Origin: Candidatus Roizmanbacteria bacterium CG_4_9_14_0_2_um_filter_38_17
Lineage (GTDB): Bacteria; Patescibacteriota; Microgenomatia; GCA-00278855
Assembly: GCA_002788855.1 (NCBI GenBank)
Contig: PFSB01000016.1
Span: forward strand, 1-55,195
DNA length: 55,195 nt
Direction: 5' to 3'
Made by a program: the position numbers and the translations under genes. This document shows, one piece after another, positions 8,241 through 15,458 of this stretch. The notes beneath the pieces are model-generated. The model saw only the letters and a list, made by a program, of their open reading frames with translations. It was not told the DNA's origin and searched no databases. The stretch's first letter is position 1. Every line of letters starts with the position of its first letter.

Positions 8241-8490
8241 AATTGCTATTTCATCATTAGCGCTTGATCTAAGACGCGTTGCTCAGGCGTATTACCGATC
8301 TTCTGATAGGGTTGCGGAGAGATTCATGAGCGAAGCAATTAGAAGAAAAGCAGAGGTAGATACTAGCTTAACGCCTAACTACATAAGAGAGCTTTTGTAT
8401 AAAGTACAACAACGTTCAACAGATCCAAAAAAAGATGCCGAAAAGTATCTAATGTACAGTGTTCTTTTTCAGAACTATGCAGTTACATAG
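8227..8490 (+). CDS. Small helical protein paired with DUF5674
   Basis: 87 residues, all helical in appearance (ISSLALDLRRVAQAYYRSSD at 8-27, then ERFMSEAIRRKAEVD). It has no membrane segment or known motif. The start overlaps the end of the DUF5674 gene, so translation is probably coupled. I recall similar short partners beside DUF5674 in CPR genomes. A role as antitoxin, adaptor or DNA-binding partner is guesswork. Confidence 0.6.
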   Translation: MEKNKIAISSLALDLRRVAQAYYRSSDRVAERFMSEAIRRKAEVDTSLTPNYIRELLYKVQQRSTDPKKDAEKYLMYSVLFQNYAVT

Positions 8491-8543
8491 GTTCTAACCA
8501 CGTCTCCTTCTTTCATTCCTTCAACAAGTTCAGGACTATTCAG
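8491..8543 (-). repeat. Dispersed repeat, SPELVEG type, copy 1
   Basis: About 50 bases nearly identical to 12699-12749, each abutting the stop of the gene or gene fragment before it. The shared core includes CTCCTTCTTTCATTCC and CAACAAGTTCAGGACTA. On the minus strand the core reads SPELVEGM in translation, a peptide often mis-called as protein in genomes carrying the common CTTCGACAAGCTCAGG-type repeat; this looks like an AT-rich form. Confidence 0.7.
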
Positions 8544-8657
8544 AATCTAGGATTCCTCAATATTTTCGGAACTTGCAGCATACGGGGGAGCTAGGCCGAG
8601 CGATCGGCGTAGGTTATCAACAAGGGGTGCGTCTTGAGAATCGTTCCCAACGACCAC

Positions 8658-8686
8658 TTGACAAACCCAGTTGGATTGTTTATTCT
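8658..8686 (+). promoter_or_regulatory. Promoter of the abiE pair
   Basis: TTGACA (8658-8663), 17-base spacer, TATTCT (8681-8686). The GTG at 8698 lies 11 bases further on. AbiEi proteins are known to repress their own promoter, so an operator probably lies here, but none was defined. Confidence 0.55.
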
Positions 8687-8697
8687 ATAAGTAGATA

Positions 8698-9507
8698 GTG
8701 CCTATAAAAGGGTACTTAAGCTATATGAAACAAACTATATTAAATACTAATCAAAGCACACTTCTCGAGAATCTGATCGTCAAACACGGCCAGATTGTGA
8801 CCTCTGAGCAGATTTATGACCAGGCTGAGGGTTCGTGGGATCAACAGAGGACAAAGAAGGTCATTGCTAAATTAACCCAAAATGGCTGGTTGATTAGAGT
8901 GAAAAGGGGTTTATATGCCATCTCTGACTTGAGTAATCGCGGGTTTTTGTCCCTGTCGCCTTCTGTGGTGGCTAGTCTCCTGGTTAAAGATTCCTATGTT
9001 TCTTTTGAGTCGGCTTTAGCATATTATAGTATGTTTGATCAGCTTACTAACAAAACTATCTCTATTTCGCGAGCGCAATACAAGTCAGTCCAGTTGCAAT
9101 CAGTCGAATATAGCTTTGTGAAAGTGCTAGACAAGTGGTTCTTTGGCTGGCAAGAGGTGACTATTGATAATAAGACGGTACATATGGCGACTGCTGAAAA
9201 AGCCTTAATTGACATGATTCAGTTCCATAAAAGCAAATATACCGTTGATTTAGTGGTGGAAAAGCTCTCAATGTATAAAAGCTCACTAGATTTGCAAAAA
9301 ATGATTGAATACTTGGGTAAGATGTCTTTAACTACCATTAAGACATTTGGTTTCCTGTTTGACCTTTTAAGGATTGATTCTAGTGACCTTTATAATCAAG
9401 TTAAGTTAAAAAGTACTAACTTGATGTTGTCTCACGATGCTAAATTTAATGCCAAATGGCGACTCTATTACGACGAGTATTTTGATAAATATCAGTCAGT
9501 TAAATAA
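8698..9507 (+). CDS. abiEi: AbiEi-type antitoxin (winged-helix regulator)
   Basis: Antitoxin of a type IV toxin-antitoxin system, 269 residues. The N-terminal winged helix covers about 20-80 (SEQIYDQAEGSWDQQRTKKV, LTQNGWLIRVKRGLYAI), and the antitoxin domain follows, with SPSVVASLLVKDSYVSFESAL and a TAEKALIDMI motif typical of the AbiEi/COG5340 family. The nucleotidyltransferase partner begins five bases downstream. In known systems AbiEi represses the operon and counters AbiEii toxicity without stable complex formation. The start is ambiguous: GTG at 8698 fits the promoter, ATG at 8725 (MKQTILN) is the other candidate. Confidence 0.85.
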   Translation: MPIKGYLSYMKQTILNTNQSTLLENLIVKHGQIVTSEQIYDQAEGSWDQQRTKKVIAKLTQNGWLIRVKRGLYAISDLSNRGFLSLSPSVVASLLVKDSYVSFESALAYYSMFDQLTNKTISISRAQYKSVQLQSVEYSFVKVLDKWFFGWQEVTIDNKTVHMATAEKALIDMIQFHKSKYTVDLVVEKLSMYKSSLDLQKMIEYLGKMSLTTIKTFGFLFDLLRIDSSDLYNQVKLKSTNLMLSHDAKFNAKWRLYYDEYFDKYQSVK

Positions 9508-9512
9508 TCCCT

Positions 9513-10271
9513 ATGCTTACTCGGCAACAACTTGAAATAATCAATCGGAAAAGCTTACGTTATCCGTTGCACGTCGCCGAAAAGGATTATTTCCTAGCTC
9601 TGGTAATGCAAATTATTGCAGCTTCCTCGACTGGCAAAACTCTTATTTTTAAGGGTGGTACAGCTTTACACCATTGTTATTTGGACCAGTATCGTTTTTC
9701 CGAAGACTTGGATTTTTCTTCAAATCGGATGCCATTACCCCTTGAAGAGATGCACAATATATTTGATAACATCGATTATTTGAGTATCAAGAAAGAGTAT
9801 CTCTCTAATGCCACTATTAAACTAGAAAAACTCCAATACTCCGGACCACTGCTTCAACCCAACTCGCTCAAGGTAGAAATTGATTTCCTGCAAAATGTGC
9901 TACTACCTTCTCAAACCTTGGCTTACAACAATGTCTGGGGTGTGGATTTTATGGTTGCTATTATGGATATTAAAGAAATATGTGCTGAGAAAATCCGAGC
10001 TATGAGTGATAGAGCTCGTTACCGGGACTTTTATGATATCTACTTACTTTTGGAAAAGTACAAGTTGGATCTGGATGAAATTGTCTCGTATGTCAGGCAG
10101 AAGGAAATTCGCCGACCTATCACCAAGGCTAGCATTCAAACCAACTGGAAGGTGATTGCGACCGAAAAAGAGCAGGAAATGGGCCAGATCTATTACTCCA
10201 AGCAGATAGAGGATAGTCAGATTGAGACACTAATCCAAAGTCTACCTTTTGACAGTATTGTGGCTGTATAA
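9513..10271 (+). CDS. abiEii: AbiEii-type nucleotidyltransferase toxin
   Basis: Toxin partner of AbiEi, 252 residues, DUF1814/AbiEii family of the DNA polymerase beta superfamily. The key nucleotidyltransferase motif is intact: FKGGTALHHCYLDQYRFSEDLDF at about 44-66, with the GG and the SEDLDF Asp pair. A later KICAEKIRAMSDRARYRDFYDIYLL block (about 155-180, here EICAEKIRAM) is also typical. Known relatives block growth by nucleotide transfer and give abortive phage resistance. The gene is complete and follows the antitoxin by five bases. Confidence 0.9.
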   Translation: MLTRQQLEIINRKSLRYPLHVAEKDYFLALVMQIIAASSTGKTLIFKGGTALHHCYLDQYRFSEDLDFSSNRMPLPLEEMHNIFDNIDYLSIKKEYLSNATIKLEKLQYSGPLLQPNSLKVEIDFLQNVLLPSQTLAYNNVWGVDFMVAIMDIKEICAEKIRAMSDRARYRDFYDIYLLLEKYKLDLDEIVSYVRQKEIRRPITKASIQTNWKVIATEKEQEMGQIYYSKQIEDSQIETLIQSLPFDSIVAV

Positions 10272-10342
10272 ATCTTTATGGAAGGCTGAATGAATAGCTC
10301 AGAAGCTCATGTACTTAAGGGAGCAAACGAGCTTAGCTCTTA

Positions 10343-10372
10343 TTTACAGCCCCTTATAAAGTAGGTGGGTGG
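10343..10372 (+). repeat. Intergenic repeat with AAAGTAGG core, copy 1
   Basis: The segment CCCCTTATAAAGTAGGTGGG and flanks closely match 12830-12862, and a shorter relic (AAAAGTAGTGGGTAGG) lies at 12137-12152. All copies are between genes. Origin unknown. Confidence 0.5.
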
Positions 10373-10387
10373 ATTACTCGAACTTGG

Positions 10388-10393
10388 TATAAT
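10388..10393 (+). promoter_or_regulatory. -10 element giving a leaderless start
   Basis: TATAAT followed by TCCTTC and the ATG at 10400; the six-base spacing implies a leaderless mRNA for the three-gene operon that follows. Confidence 0.65.
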
Positions 10394-10399
10394 TCCTTC

Positions 10400-10861
10400 A
10401 TGCAAGTAAAGAAAGATCAAGATTTCATGCTTCTTGCTATAGAACAGGCAAAGAAGGCTAAGGAGACCGGAGATTTACCTTTTGGGGCAGTAGTTGTATA
10501 CAAAAATAACGTTATTGGGAGTGGTAAAGCAGAAGACAAATCAACAGCAGATGTAACTGCCCATGCAGAGCTTAATGCGTTGCGTGAGGCTTGTAGAAAA
10601 CTTAAAACAGATAATCTTGAAGATTGCATAATCTACTGTACTAATGAGCCCTGTGTTATGTGTGCAGCTGGAATTTTTCAGGCTGGAATACTCAGAGTTG
10701 TGATTGGAGCTTCCAGAGCTGATCTGTCACATATATTAAGACCCAGAAAATTAAGCATAGATGATTTGGTTATAGATTCAGGTCACAAGATAGAGATTAC
10801 AAGAGGAGTTCTTAAAGATAAGGCGCTTGAGTTATTTGCAGATATAAATAATAAGTCATGA
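10400..10861 (+). CDS. Nucleoside/cytidine deaminase family protein
   Basis: Zinc-dependent deaminase, 153 residues, of the CMP/dCMP and guanine deaminase group. Zinc and proton-shuttle residues are visible in TAHAELNAL (H-A-E near 55-57) and PCVMCAAG (PCxxC near 87-91). Layout and length fit free-base or nucleoside deaminases (GuaD-like) as well as the tRNA adenosine deaminase TadA, so the substrate is uncertain. The stop overlaps the ATG of the epimerase gene by four bases (ATGA), so the genes are translationally coupled. The operon with an epimerase and a cupin hints at a modified nucleoside or sugar pathway rather than tRNA editing. Confidence 0.85.
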   Translation: MQVKKDQDFMLLAIEQAKKAKETGDLPFGAVVVYKNNVIGSGKAEDKSTADVTAHAELNALREACRKLKTDNLEDCIIYCTNEPCVMCAAGIFQAGILRVVIGASRADLSHILRPRKLSIDDLVIDSGHKIEITRGVLKDKALELFADINNKS

Positions 10862-11694
10862 AAATACTAATTATTGGTGCAAGTTCATATGTAGGAGCAA
10901 GGATATATTTTGACTTGAAAGATAAATATGACGTTGTGGGAACATATAATAGCAATCCACTTTCGAGTTCTTTTATTAAACTAGATATTACTAGTAAAGG
11001 AGATACAGATAGAATACTTAAAGAGCTAAGACCAGAAATTGTAATCCATGTAGCTAACTATCCAAGCCCACGAAGTGCAGTAGGCAATGAAGATAATTTT
11101 ATCAAGTTAAATGACATGGGAACAGTTAATGTTGTCAATAGTGCAAATGAAATAGGAGCAAAAGTAGTCTTTATTTCCTCTCAAGCAGCGAATAATGCCA
11201 ATAATATTTATGGCAAACTTAAAGCAAAGTCGGAAGAATTGGTAAAAAAGACAAAAGCAGGATATTTAATTATACGCCCATCGTTGATGATTGGGTTTAG
11301 TCCAAATACAACTAACCCAAGACCATTCAATCGCATTCTCAAATGTTTGGATGCTACAACAATAGGTGAATTTGATACTACCTGGAAATTACAACCAACT
11401 TACGTGGGACATTTATCACAAATCATTGATAAGGCGATTGGTAATTCTATATGGAATAGATCCATACCGGTATTTATAGATGAACTTGTAACTCAATATC
11501 AGATTGCACAAGATTTACTAGGAGAGTTTGGCATCAAGGTAGCTAAAGTAGATCAACACATAAATATTCCTCCTAGCAAGGATGATACAAGCTTGTTTAA
11601 GTCATTTAACTTACCTCCTTATACCTATGCAGAAATGATAAACCTTATTGTTAGAGAAATAAAAGAGCGAGGAAAGTTTAAGTTGGATATATAA
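10858..11694 (+). CDS. NAD-dependent epimerase/dehydratase or RmlD-like reductase
   Basis: Extended short-chain dehydrogenase fold, 278 residues. The Rossmann glycine motif is GASSYVG (8-14). The active-site YxxxK is YGKLK near 120-124, preceded by the Ser pair in FISSQA near 103-108. The order and length resemble RmlD/dTDP-4-dehydrorhamnose reductases, which act on nucleotide-bound sugars. It starts inside the deaminase stop and ends three bases before the cupin gene. No sugar-nucleotide genes surround it, so the substrate is open. Confidence 0.8.
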   Translation: MKILIIGASSYVGARIYFDLKDKYDVVGTYNSNPLSSSFIKLDITSKGDTDRILKELRPEIVIHVANYPSPRSAVGNEDNFIKLNDMGTVNVVNSANEIGAKVVFISSQAANNANNIYGKLKAKSEELVKKTKAGYLIIRPSLMIGFSPNTTNPRPFNRILKCLDATTIGEFDTTWKLQPTYVGHLSQIIDKAIGNSIWNRSIPVFIDELVTQYQIAQDLLGEFGIKVAKVDQHINIPPSKDDTSLFKSFNLPPYTYAEMINLIVREIKERGKFKLDI

Positions 11695-11697
11695 ATT

Positions 11698-12132
11698 ATG
11701 AATACCAGTAAAGTAATCAGAGAATTAGAACAAAAATATCCAGGAAAGAAAATTGTTAAGAATCAAGAAGAAAATCCCACCGAGATACTTTGTGAGGTTG
11801 AGCCAACAAAAGAGCATCCAGATCATAGCCTAGCTATAGCAGTTATAGATAAAAGCATTCCCCATGTACATAAGAAAACTACTGAAGTTTACAGGATTAT
11901 AAAAGGTAAATTGAAATTATATGTTGATGAAAAAGTAATAAATCTAAATGAAGAAGATAAATATGAAATTGAGGCAGGACGAGTCCATTGGGCAGAAGGA
12001 AAGGAAACTTGGTTGGAATGTTATTCAAAACCTGGCTGGACGTTTGAAGATTATATTTTGATTGATCATAATAAATTTGCAGTATCTACGTATGAAAATG
12101 GGGTCAGCCACCTTTTTCTAGTAAATAACTAA
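11698..12132 (+). CDS. Cupin-domain protein with repeat-derived C terminus
   Basis: Single-domain cupin, 144 residues. The first cupin motif is HVHKKTTEVYRIIKGK (about 61-76) and the second is the EAGRVHWAEG segment near 97-106. The His and Glu residues suggest a metal site, and small cupins of this kind are often isomerases or binding proteins. It is the third gene of the deaminase-epimerase-cupin operon. The last dozen codons, YENGVSHLFLVNN, are encoded by a dispersed intergenic repeat (see 12095-12120), so the original stop was probably lost or overwritten when the repeat arrived. Confidence 0.82.
   Translation: MNTSKVIRELEQKYPGKKIVKNQEENPTEILCEVEPTKEHPDHSLAIAVIDKSIPHVHKKTTEVYRIIKGKLKLYVDEKVINLNEEDKYEIEAGRVHWAEGKETWLECYSKPGWTFEDYILIDHNKFAVSTYENGVSHLFLVNN
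12095..12130 (+). repeat. GGGGTCAGCCACC repeat, copy 1 (inside the cupin gene end)
   Basis: AAAATGGGGTCAGCCACC followed by a T-run and an AATAACTAA tail. The same unit is at 12869-12907 and 15297-15337, and a shorter inverted one at 24218-24236. It resembles the motif borders often found with REP/IS200-like elements, which is inference. Confidence 0.7.
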
Positions 12133-12390
12133 CTCATTAAAAGTAGTGGGTAGGTGCTCAAATTATCTAGGTTTTCTTTTCTGTATTTCTTCTTGTGCGT
12201 TTTTGATTCTTTCTGAATATGGAACTCCTGCGTAAAAAAGCTTTATTCTTTTCTACTGTGTAAGGAGTTTTTTGTCCAAAAACTGAGAGAATATTATTTC
12301 TAATTGGTACCCACTGACTTGTAATCAAAATTGTTATGAATAAAATTAAGTATTCCACATTTTGATGGTATCATATTTATACTTCTTTTT

Positions 12391-12698
12391 ATGAAAGTAA
12401 TCTTATCTATGGCAATGTCTGTAAACGGTATCATCGCCGATGAAGATGGTAGTGAGGACTTTCTCTCTCATGACAACTGGATAGCATTTACTAAGTTAGC
12501 CAATAAGATCGGTTCATATATCTGGGGAAGAAAAACCTATGAAGCTGTCATAAAGTGGGAAGGTGATTATCTTGATGACCTTTAGGCAAAGGTGTTCCGC
12601 TGTTATCTCCAGTTAATGTCAACCTCCGATTGAAACTAATTAAGGTAGAAAATCTCGCACCTGACCACCTTGCTGTCCATTATGCGGTGGTTAAGTAA
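12391..12698 (+). pseudogene. Broken RibD-C/dihydrofolate-reductase-like gene
   Basis: The first 64 codons (MKVILSMAMSVNGIIADEDG… GRKTYEAV) are a clear N terminus of the RibD C-terminal/dihydrofolate reductase family, which is normally about 160-180 residues. A stop comes at 12583-12585. The matching C terminus (GKGVPLLSPVNVNLRLKLIK … HYAVVK) follows at once in another frame and ends at 12696-12698. The middle of the protein is missing. This is an internal deletion plus frameshift, so the enzyme is dead. A TATACT-like box lies upstream, and a dispersed repeat begins right after the final stop. Confidence 0.8.
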
Positions 12699-12749
12699 GT
12701 TCTAACCATGTCTCCTTCTTTCATTCCTTCAACAAGTTCAGGACTATGC
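12699..12749 (-). repeat. Dispersed repeat, SPELVEG type, copy 2
   Basis: Second copy of the unit at 8491-8543, differing at a few positions, again directly after a stop codon (that of the RibD-like relic). Confidence 0.7.
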
Positions 12750-12769
12750 AGGATCTGGGACATCCTGGG

Positions 12770-12790
12770 GAGCCACGCTCAGCGTGGCTC
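12770..12790. repeat. GC-rich palindrome
   Basis: GAGCCACGCT, one base, then AGCGTGGCTC: a perfect 10-bp inverted repeat far richer in GC than its surroundings. It sits in the composite of repeats between the RibD relic and the Nudix gene and has no T-run, so it is unlikely to be an ordinary terminator. Confidence 0.7.
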
Positions 12791-12829
12791 TATCCCGCTT
12801 AGCAGGAAGCCAACTGAGTTTAGCCTGTA

Positions 12830-12907
12830 TCTACAACCCCTTTTAAAGTAGGCGGGTAGTGGAAAATGAAAATGGGGTCAGCCACCTTTTTTCTAAGGAA
12901 TAACTAA
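12830..12907 (+). repeat. Composite of AAAGTAGG repeat and GGGGTCAGCCACC repeat, copy 2 of each
   Basis: Bases 12830-12862 match the repeat at 10343-10372, and 12869-12907 match the repeats at 12095 and 15297. With the units at 12699 and 12770, the whole 12,586-12,976 stretch holds no intact gene, only relic and repeats. Confidence 0.65.
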
Positions 12908-12976
12908 TACAGAACTCATGGGTTATATTTATAATCCCGATGCCAATTCCTGTTGTGAATAAAATTATACTGGGTT

Positions 12977-13477
12977 TTAGACTGTTTTTGCAGTCTTCGT
13001 AACCCCCGGGGTTGTATGCAATCTTTTTTGCAGTAAGGCTGACACAATCAAAAATACCTGGTTACTTCTTAAAAGTGGCATGGTGTCTTGAGAAAAGAAA
13101 CCATATTCAGACACCTCTTCACTCGGCGTAAATTCGCCACCCATAAAGACCCCGATATAACATATATCCAATCGGGAGCCTGTTCTGTCGGTACGCGTTT
13201 TGAGAGATTCGTCGACACTGACGACAAGCCCAGATTCTTCTTTTATTTCTCGTTCAATTGCCTCTGCGGGGTGTTCGCCAGCCTTCATATATCCGCCCGG
13301 AAGACTCCAGGACTGCTGTCTGTATGTATGTTTAAAAAGTAACACTTCGTTCATTTGGTTAAAAATAACTCCCGTAACACCGACTAAAAATTGATTTTGG
13401 AAGAGACGCATGAAGAAGAGCTGATTACCCTTAGGTAGATTCAATAATTTCCAAATTTTTGCTAGCAGTGATTTCAC
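12977..13477 (-). CDS. Nudix hydrolase
   Basis: Hydrolyses a nucleoside diphosphate linked to another group; substrate unknown. 166 residues. The Nudix box Gx5Ex7REUxEExGU is complete: GGYMKAGEHPAEAIEREIKEESGL at about 61-84. An N-terminal segment of about 30 residues (LPKGNQLFFMRLFQNQFLVG) precedes the fold and is basic. The start overlaps the stop of the LapA-like membrane gene by four bases, so the two share a transcript. Confidence 0.88.
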   Translation of the reverse strand: MKSLLAKIWKLLNLPKGNQLFFMRLFQNQFLVGVTGVIFNQMNEVLLFKHTYRQQSWSLPGGYMKAGEHPAEAIEREIKEESGLVVSVDESLKTRTDRTGSRLDICYIGVFMGGEFTPSEEVSEYGFFSQDTMPLLRSNQVFLIVSALLQKRLHTTPGVTKTAKTV

Positions 13478-13779
13478 AGTGCGTTTGTGTCTCGAGGTTC
13501 TTCCAATATTGAGTGGTCTTTGAGTTTCTCGTTTTCAATCTCCAGCTGGTGAACACGTTTCGTGAGGTCTGCTATTTCATTCTTCCCTTCCTTGATTTTC
13601 GTATCCTTCCCGCGCATAGAAAAGGTGATAAAAATAGTGTTTACCAGATGAATTAAGTAGGCAACTATAAGTCCGGTCAAGAGTGAACCGATAATCACAT
13701 AAAAGAGCGGAATATTTGTGACAATGGTTGGTCCAAGATGTAGTGTTACGGGTATTAGATTATTTTGTGCTACATACAC
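13474..13779 (-). CDS. Small membrane protein, LapA/DUF1049-like, with coiled coil
   Basis: 101 residues. Two hydrophobic segments lie at about 8-20 and 24-52 (PLFYVIIGSLLTGLIVAYL), and a C-terminal coiled coil of about 60-92 contains IADLTKRVHQLEIENEKL. This layout matches the LapA (DUF1049) domain, which helps envelope assembly in Gram-negatives, but here only the fold is implied. It precedes and overlaps the Nudix gene. Confidence 0.6.
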   Translation of the reverse strand: MYVAQNNLIPVTLHLGPTIVTNIPLFYVIIGSLLTGLIVAYLIHLVNTIFITFSMRGKDTKIKEGKNEIADLTKRVHQLEIENEKLKDHSILEEPRDTNAL

Positions 13780-13894
13780 AAAGACACCGCTGATAAGTAA
13801 AATGAGAATAAGGGTAATTATATTTGTAGTATAACATATAATATAAATATATGAAACTTGACAAATAGTTGTAAGTGGTGCACACTGTAGTTAT

Positions 13895-14080
13895 ATGAAA
13901 AACGATAAAAAACAAAGACTCACGGCTTTTGTAAATCCGGAGCTTGTTAAAAGGGCAAAAGTCCGGGGAGCTATTGATGGCCTTACTCTATCAGAGGTGG
14001 TTGAGCATGCTCTGGATGCCTATGCACCTATTATTGAAGAAGGTAAGGGTAAAAAAATTAACCTTGTTGTGCCCCGATAA
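13895..14080 (+). CDS. Small ribbon-helix-helix-like DNA-binding protein
   Basis: 61 residues. The N terminus has KQRLTAFVNPELVKRAKVRG, a strand followed by a helix, then LTLSEVVEHALDAY as second helix, the usual ribbon-helix-helix (CopG/Arc-type) pattern. No toxin gene is adjacent, so it is probably a stand-alone regulator. A TTGACA (13858-13863) with downstream AT-rich sequence may be its promoter. Confidence 0.6.
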   Translation: MKNDKKQRLTAFVNPELVKRAKVRGAIDGLTLSEVVEHALDAYAPIIEEGKGKKINLVVPR

Positions 14081-14123
14081 CGGAGTTATTACAGATTTAT
14101 GTGCATTGAGGATGTGAAATAAC

Positions 14124-14540
14124 ATGACAGAACAAAATACAGATGTACTGGAGGTAGCGAGAGTGATAAAGCCAGCTATTTCAACCGGGTCTTTGCAAAA
14201 GACATACAATACAAAGAAGGCTATATTCCGAAGCTATCAGATTATCTGGTATATCGTGGGAGTAGTTGAAGTTGTTCTTGCCTTCAGATTATTGTTTAAG
14301 TTATTAGGAGCAAATGCGTCTAGTGGATTTACAAGTTTTATTTATGCGATCAGCGCGCCTCTTGCAGGTCCTTTTGCAGGAATACTTGGTACAACCGCTA
14401 GTTCTAGTTCAATTATTGAATGGTCAACGCTTATTACGATGGCTGTGTATGCAGTTATTGCCTATGGAATTATTGCGCTTTTCCAATTAGTAAAGCCAAC
14501 AAATCCAGCGGAGGTATCACAAGCAGTTGATAATCAATAA
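14124..14540 (+). CDS. YggT family membrane protein
   Basis: 138 residues with at least two membrane segments: about 38-60 (IIWYIVGVVEVVLAFRLLF) and 105-128 (STLITMAVYAVIAYGIIALF). The motif RLLFKLLGANASSGFT and the SAPLAGPFAGI loop are characteristic of YggT proteins, which in other bacteria relate to cell division, osmotic tolerance or envelope integrity. A DUF3096-like gene follows 50 bases later. Confidence 0.75.
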   Translation: MTEQNTDVLEVARVIKPAISTGSLQKTYNTKKAIFRSYQIIWYIVGVVEVVLAFRLLFKLLGANASSGFTSFIYAISAPLAGPFAGILGTTASSSSIIEWSTLITMAVYAVIAYGIIALFQLVKPTNPAEVSQAVDNQ

Positions 14541-14590
14541 ACATAATGAGTGTTTATTGAAGAATGTAAAATAGTGAGGAGGTGAATTAT

Positions 14591-14734
14591 ATGAATATTT
14601 CTACAGATAATTTAAGTCCGTTAACATCACTTGTGTTTGGTGTGCTTATTCTTATGTTTCCGAAATTTCTTAACTATTTCATTGCTGCATACCTGATTAT
14701 TGTTGGAGTTATCGGACTGGGGTTAATTCGGTAA
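14591..14734 (+). CDS. Small two-helix membrane protein, DUF3096-like
   Basis: A 47-residue protein, MNISTDNLSPLTSLVFG onward, with two hydrophobic helices joined at a PKFLNYF turn, and ending GLGLIR. This matches the DUF3096 pattern. The strong Shine-Dalgarno AGGAGGTGA (14577-14585) sits six bases before the ATG, one of the clearest in the window. Function unknown. Confidence 0.75.
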   Translation: MNISTDNLSPLTSLVFGVLILMFPKFLNYFIAAYLIIVGVIGLGLIR

Positions 14735-14777
14735 TTAGCTTCACGTTTCTTTAACTGAAATTGATACAATCATATAT

Positions 14778-15254
14778 ATGTCTATAATTGGTAGTAATGT
14801 GATTTTTTCAAAAGCGAAAGTTAATAAACAGAAAAAGCAAAGTGATAATAGAGAGACACTTCAGGAATTTTCTGGAGTAAACAACCCAACGTTGCTTAAA
14901 ATTCAGACAGTATTTCCATTCATTATTTTTCCTAATATTTTGAGAATTGATCTTCAAAAAGTAAGCATAACCCATGTATTGTTTTTTTGGACACATAAAG
15001 ATCAGGTTATAGACATAAATGACATTCTTGGAGTTTCTGTTCAGTCAGGACCACTATTTGCAACACTTCTTATAACTACAAAGTTTTTTTCCCAAAATCC
15101 TTTTAAAATAGCTTATTTACTTAGGGGACAAGCAATGTTAGCAAGAAGGATTATTCAAGGATTAATGATCGTTTCGAAAAAAAAGATAAAGATTGAAGAA
15201 ACAAATAAAAATAAAATTATTGCTATGCTCGAGAAAGTTGGGAAAATTCGATGA
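14778..15254 (+). CDS. Hypothetical protein with PH-like domain character
   Basis: 158 residues, unrecognised. The N-terminal 35 residues are basic and polar. The centre has strand-rich stretches (FPFIIFPNILRIDLQKVSI, VIDINDILGVSVQSGPLF) that recall bacterial PH-like (YdbT/DUF304) domains, then an amphipathic helix ALLARRIIQGLMIV-like. No signal peptide. Bases 15072-15127 of this gene recur exactly at 19077-19132, so part of it was copied. Confidence 0.5.
   Translation: MSIIGSNVIFSKAKVNKQKKQSDNRETLQEFSGVNNPTLLKIQTVFPFIIFPNILRIDLQKVSITHVLFFWTHKDQVIDINDILGVSVQSGPLFATLLITTKFFSQNPFKIAYLLRGQAMLARRIIQGLMIVSKKKIKIEETNKNKIIAMLEKVGKIR
15072..15127 (+). repeat. 56-bp exact direct repeat, copy 1 (inside the PH-like gene)
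   Basis: Identical to 19077-19132, including a run of seven T. The copy here is in a reading frame; the other is in non-coding sequence next to a small hairpin. Confidence 0.9.
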
Positions 15255-15296
15255 TCCACTTTTTAAATCATCATTAGGATCTAGGACATCTGAGTA

Positions 15297-15337
15297 AAAT
15301 GGGGTCAGCCACCTTTTTTCTGAGGAATAGCTATAGC
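15297..15337 (+). repeat. GGGGTCAGCCACC repeat, copy 3
   Basis: Same unit as at 12095 and 12869, with GAGGAATAGCTA in its tail. It lies just downstream of the PH-like gene. Confidence 0.7.
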
Positions 15338-15458
15338 AACCTTATTGTCTGGTTAGAAAAAAAAAGGAAAGTCACATCTGTATTCTTTTTTGTTTTCCTC
15401 TTGGTTTTGACACTTCGTGTCTGGCTACCCGATGGAATTATATATGTGGACGGGCGGC

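Noticed and set aside
12167-12358. 63-codon minus-strand frame with one hydrophobic segment
   Set aside because: No family, no ribosome site, and it lies in repeat-bearing intergenic DNA; too weak to call.
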